Source of the DNA: Anaerotignum sp.
GTDB taxonomy: Bacteria > Bacillota > Clostridia > Lachnospirales > Anaerotignaceae
Assembly (NCBI GenBank): GCA_020024395.1
Contig: JAHHTV010000057.1
Span: 1 to 8,711 of the forward strand
Reading direction: 5' to 3'
DNA: 8,711 nucleotides
Made by a program: the position numbers and the translations under genes. The notes beneath the pieces were generated by a model. That model was not told the DNA's origin, made no database searches, and was given only the letters and a program-made list of their open reading frames with translations. This document shows positions 6,556 to 8,711 of the stretch, one piece after another (positions within the stretch are counted from its first letter, which is position 1; each line of letters begins with the position of its first letter).

Positions 6556-8694
6556 ATGTTTAGAACCTATTCTATGGATTTGGCAGGCAGAACACTGACC
6601 GCAGAAATTGGCAGAGTGGCAGAACAGGCAAATGGTGCTGTGTTGCTGCGTTATGGCGAAACAACGGTTTTGGTGACTGCAACTGCTTCTGATAAACCCA
6701 GAGATGGCATTGACTTTTTCCCATTGAGCATTGATTATGAAGAAAGATTATACTCTGTTGGGAAAATACCCGGCGGTTTTATCAAAAGAGAAGGCAGACC
6801 TTCTGAAAAAGCAATTTTGACAGCAAGATGTATTGACAGACCATTGCGTCCTTTGTTTCCAAAGGATTACAGAAATGATGTGGCGATTGTGGCAACTGTG
6901 ATGTCTGTTGACCAAGATTGTGCGCCAGAAGTGGTGGCTATGATTGGTGCGTCTTTGGCGTTGAATATTTCTGATATTCCTTTTACAGACCCTGTTTCTT
7001 CTGTGAATATTGGGTATTGTGATGGGCAGTTGGTGGTAAATCCAACAGCAGAACAAAGAGAAATTTCAAGATTGACATTGACTGTTTCTTCGAAAGAAGA
7101 CAAAGTGATGATGATTGAAGCAGGGGCAGATGAAATTCCAGATGCTTTGATGATGGAAGCAATACACTTGGCATTTGATACAAACTTGGAAGTGGTAAAA
7201 TTTATTCAGGAAATTACAGAAAAAGAAGGTAAAGAAAAAGCACCTTATACAGAACATGTAATTCCAGAAGATGCTTACAAAATGGTAACAGAATATATTA
7301 CAGATGCAAGAATGGAAGAAGCTGTTTTTGCGGAATTGAAACAAGATAGAGATGCACAAATCAAAGTGATTACAGAAGAAGTTTTGGAAAAATTGACAGA
7401 GGCTTTGACAGAAATTTCTGAAGAAGATACTGATATTCCGACTTTGGTGGATGAAATTATTTATAAATTTGAAAAAATGACTGTACGCAGAATGATTTTG
7501 AGAGAACACAAACGTCCAGATGGCCGTGGTATGGAAGAAATTAGAACATTGTCTGCGGAAGTGGATGTATTGCCTCGTGTGCATGGTTCTGCGTTGTTCT
7601 CCAGAGGACAAACACAGGCTTTAACAGTAACAACACTGGGGGCAATTAGCGAAGGACAAAAATTGGATGGTTTAGACCCAGCAGAAACAGGAAAAAGATA
7701 TATTCATCATTATAATTTCCCAGGGTTTTCTGTTGGGGAAGCAAAAACATCAAGAGGGCCAGGTAGACGTGAAATTGGGCATGGGGCATTGGGAGAAAAA
7801 GCGTTGTTGCCTGTGATTCCAAGTGAAGAAGAATTCCCCTACTCGATTCGTTTGGTATCTGATATTTTGAGCTCTAATGGTTCTACTTCTCAGGCATCTA
7901 TTTGTGGTTCTACATTGTCATTGATGGCAGCAGGTGTGCCAATTAAACGCCCAGTTGCAGGGATTTCTGTTGGTTTGGTAACAGGAGATACAGATGATGA
8001 TTTTGTAGAAATGACAGATATTCAAGGTTTGGAAGATTTCTTTGGTGATATGGACTTTAAGGTTGCAGGTACTTCTGAAGGGATTACTGCGATTCAAATG
8101 GATATGAAAATCAAAGGTTTGACATTTGAAATGATTGAACAGGCGTTTGCACAAACAGGCAGAGCAAGAGAATATATTTTGAATGAAGTGATGCTAAAAG
8201 CGATTGCAGAGCCTAGAAAAGAATTGTCTAAATATGCACCAAAAATTGCTACAATGCAAATTGATGTAGATAAAATTGCAGAAGTGATTGGTACAAGAGG
8301 AAAAGTTATCAAAAAGATTATTGAAGAAACAAATTGTGAAATTGACACAGAAGATGATGGCAAAATATTTATCAAAGGTACTGATCCCGCAGATATGCAA
8401 AGAGCTGTGGACATGATTACTGCAATCGTAAGCGAACCAGAACCTGGAACTGTTTACAAAGGAACTGTAACCAGATTGATGGCATTTGGTGCGTTTGTGG
8501 AAATTGCACCTGGTAAAGAAGGTTTGGTTCATATATCCAAAATGGCAAGCAAAAGAGTTGCAAAAGTAGAAGATGTGGTTGCTGTGGGTGATGAAGTGAC
8601 TGTAAAATTGATGGAAGTGGACAAACAGGGCAGATTGAATTTCTCAATGAAAGATGCTTTGCCACAAGAAGAACAAAAAGAAACAGAAGCATAA
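6556..8694 (+). CDS. pnp: Polyribonucleotide nucleotidyltransferase (PNPase)
   Basis: Trimeric 3'-to-5' exoribonuclease that uses phosphate to release nucleoside diphosphates from RNA; it can also add tails in reverse. The 712-residue protein is full length. Domains in order are a first RNase PH fold (about 10-145, with the FFPLSIDYEERLYSVGKIPGGFIKREGRPSE segment), an acidic helical linker (about 150-300), a second RNase PH fold (about 325-545), a KH domain with the GTRGK loop (starting near 574) and an S1 domain (about 635-703, with GAFVEIAPGKEGLVHIS). The catalytic fold has FSRGQTQAL, GPGRREIGHGALGEKAL and SNGSTSQASICG. Asp494, Asp500 and Lys502, in EDFFGDMDFK, match the catalytic E. coli residues D486, D492 and K494. 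It follows rpsO after 178 nt that contain a terminator-like hairpin and a second long hairpin, so its expression is probably controlled after transcription starts. Confidence 0.98.
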   Translation: MFRTYSMDLAGRTLTAEIGRVAEQANGAVLLRYGETTVLVTATASDKPRDGIDFFPLSIDYEERLYSVGKIPGGFIKREGRPSEKAILTARCIDRPLRPLFPKDYRNDVAIVATVMSVDQDCAPEVVAMIGASLALNISDIPFTDPVSSVNIGYCDGQLVVNPTAEQREISRLTLTVSSKEDKVMMIEAGADEIPDALMMEAIHLAFDTNLEVVKFIQEITEKEGKEKAPYTEHVIPEDAYKMVTEYITDARMEEAVFAELKQDRDAQIKVITEEVLEKLTEALTEISEEDTDIPTLVDEIIYKFEKMTVRRMILREHKRPDGRGMEEIRTLSAEVDVLPRVHGSALFSRGQTQALTVTTLGAISEGQKLDGLDPAETGKRYIHHYNFPGFSVGEAKTSRGPGRREIGHGALGEKALLPVIPSEEEFPYSIRLVSDILSSNGSTSQASICGSTLSLMAAGVPIKRPVAGISVGLVTGDTDDDFVEMTDIQGLEDFFGDMDFKVAGTSEGITAIQMDMKIKGLTFEMIEQAFAQTGRAREYILNEVMLKAIAEPRKELSKYAPKIATMQIDVDKIAEVIGTRGKVIKKIIEETNCEIDTEDDGKIFIKGTDPADMQRAVDMITAIVSEPEPGTVYKGTVTRLMAFGAFVEIAPGKEGLVHISKMASKRVAKVEDVVAVGDEVTVKLMEVDKQGRLNFSMKDALPQEEQKETEA

Positions 8695-8695
8695 T

Positions 8696-8704
8696 TGGTA
8701 TAAT
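8696..8704 (+). promoter_or_regulatory. Possible extended -10 element after pnp
   Basis: TGGTATAAT starts 2 nt after the pnp stop. It is a perfect TATAAT with the extended TG motif. No good -35 is seen 17 nt upstream (AAAAGA), and the start point would fall at or past the window edge, so it could be chance in AT-rich DNA. No terminator hairpin for pnp is visible in the remaining bases. Confidence 0.35.
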
Positions 8705-8711
8705 CAAAATG

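Noticed and set aside
7066..7611. 181-residue open frame on the minus strand inside pnp
   Set aside because: It lies wholly opposite a well-conserved pnp region. Its translation is rich in Phe, Cys, His and Ser, as expected for the antisense of AT-rich, Glu/Lys-rich coding DNA, and shows no family motif.
1..8711. CRISPR array, transposon, prophage, tRNA/rRNA gene or defence system
   Set aside because: No regularly spaced repeats, transposase or integrase motifs, or RNA-gene sequences were seen. Nearly all of the window is accounted for by recognised housekeeping genes.

Overview
This window is a plus-strand stretch of bacterial housekeeping genes. It is AT-rich and purine-rich on the coding strand, with clear AGGAGG-type ribosome binding sites, strong use of TTG for leucine and one TTG start. 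The gene order infB-rbfA-nrnA-truB-ribF-(transporter)-rpsO-pnp is a variant of the conserved nusA/infB operon of Firmicutes. Together these point to a low-GC Firmicute, most likely a member of the Clostridia (inference; no 16S rRNA gene is present).

Region 1 (1-5927) is a tightly packed run: the 3' two-thirds of infB (IF2), rbfA (30S maturation), a DHH/DHHA1 phosphoesterase of the NrnA type (nanoRNA and pAp turnover), truB (tRNA U55 pseudouridine synthase), ribF (flavokinase/FAD synthetase) and a ten-helix EamA/DMT-family permease. Gaps are 22 nt or less, and rbfA and nrnA overlap, so this is probably one operon whose promoter lies upstream of the window. The truB reading frame is broken at about 3537. 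The two halves look normal, but three conserved residues are missing at the join, which fits a 7-nt deletion.

Region 2 (5928-6555) carries most of the non-coding signals. A good sigma-A-type promoter (TTGCAA, 17 nt, extended TACAAT) precedes rpsO. The rpsO leader can form a stem whose loop contains CCTTAA, an exact complement of the TTAAGG overlapping the rpsO Shine-Dalgarno sequence. This is a candidate pseudoknot for autoregulation by S15. rpsO (87 aa) is followed by a strong intrinsic-terminator-like hairpin. Between that and pnp lies a second, much longer hairpin (6462-6527, about 30 positions, 28 of them paired). It resembles in position and form the RNase III-cut leader through which E. 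coli PNPase represses itself.

Region 3 (6556-8694) is a complete pnp (712 aa) with both RNase PH domains, KH and S1. A perfect extended -10 hexamer follows at the right edge.

The genes work together in translation initiation, small-subunit assembly, tRNA modification and RNA decay, with flavin cofactor synthesis as a passenger. I found no mobile element, CRISPR array, tRNA or rRNA gene, and no defence system. The points most worth following up are the two candidate regulatory RNAs around rpsO/pnp and the broken truB.
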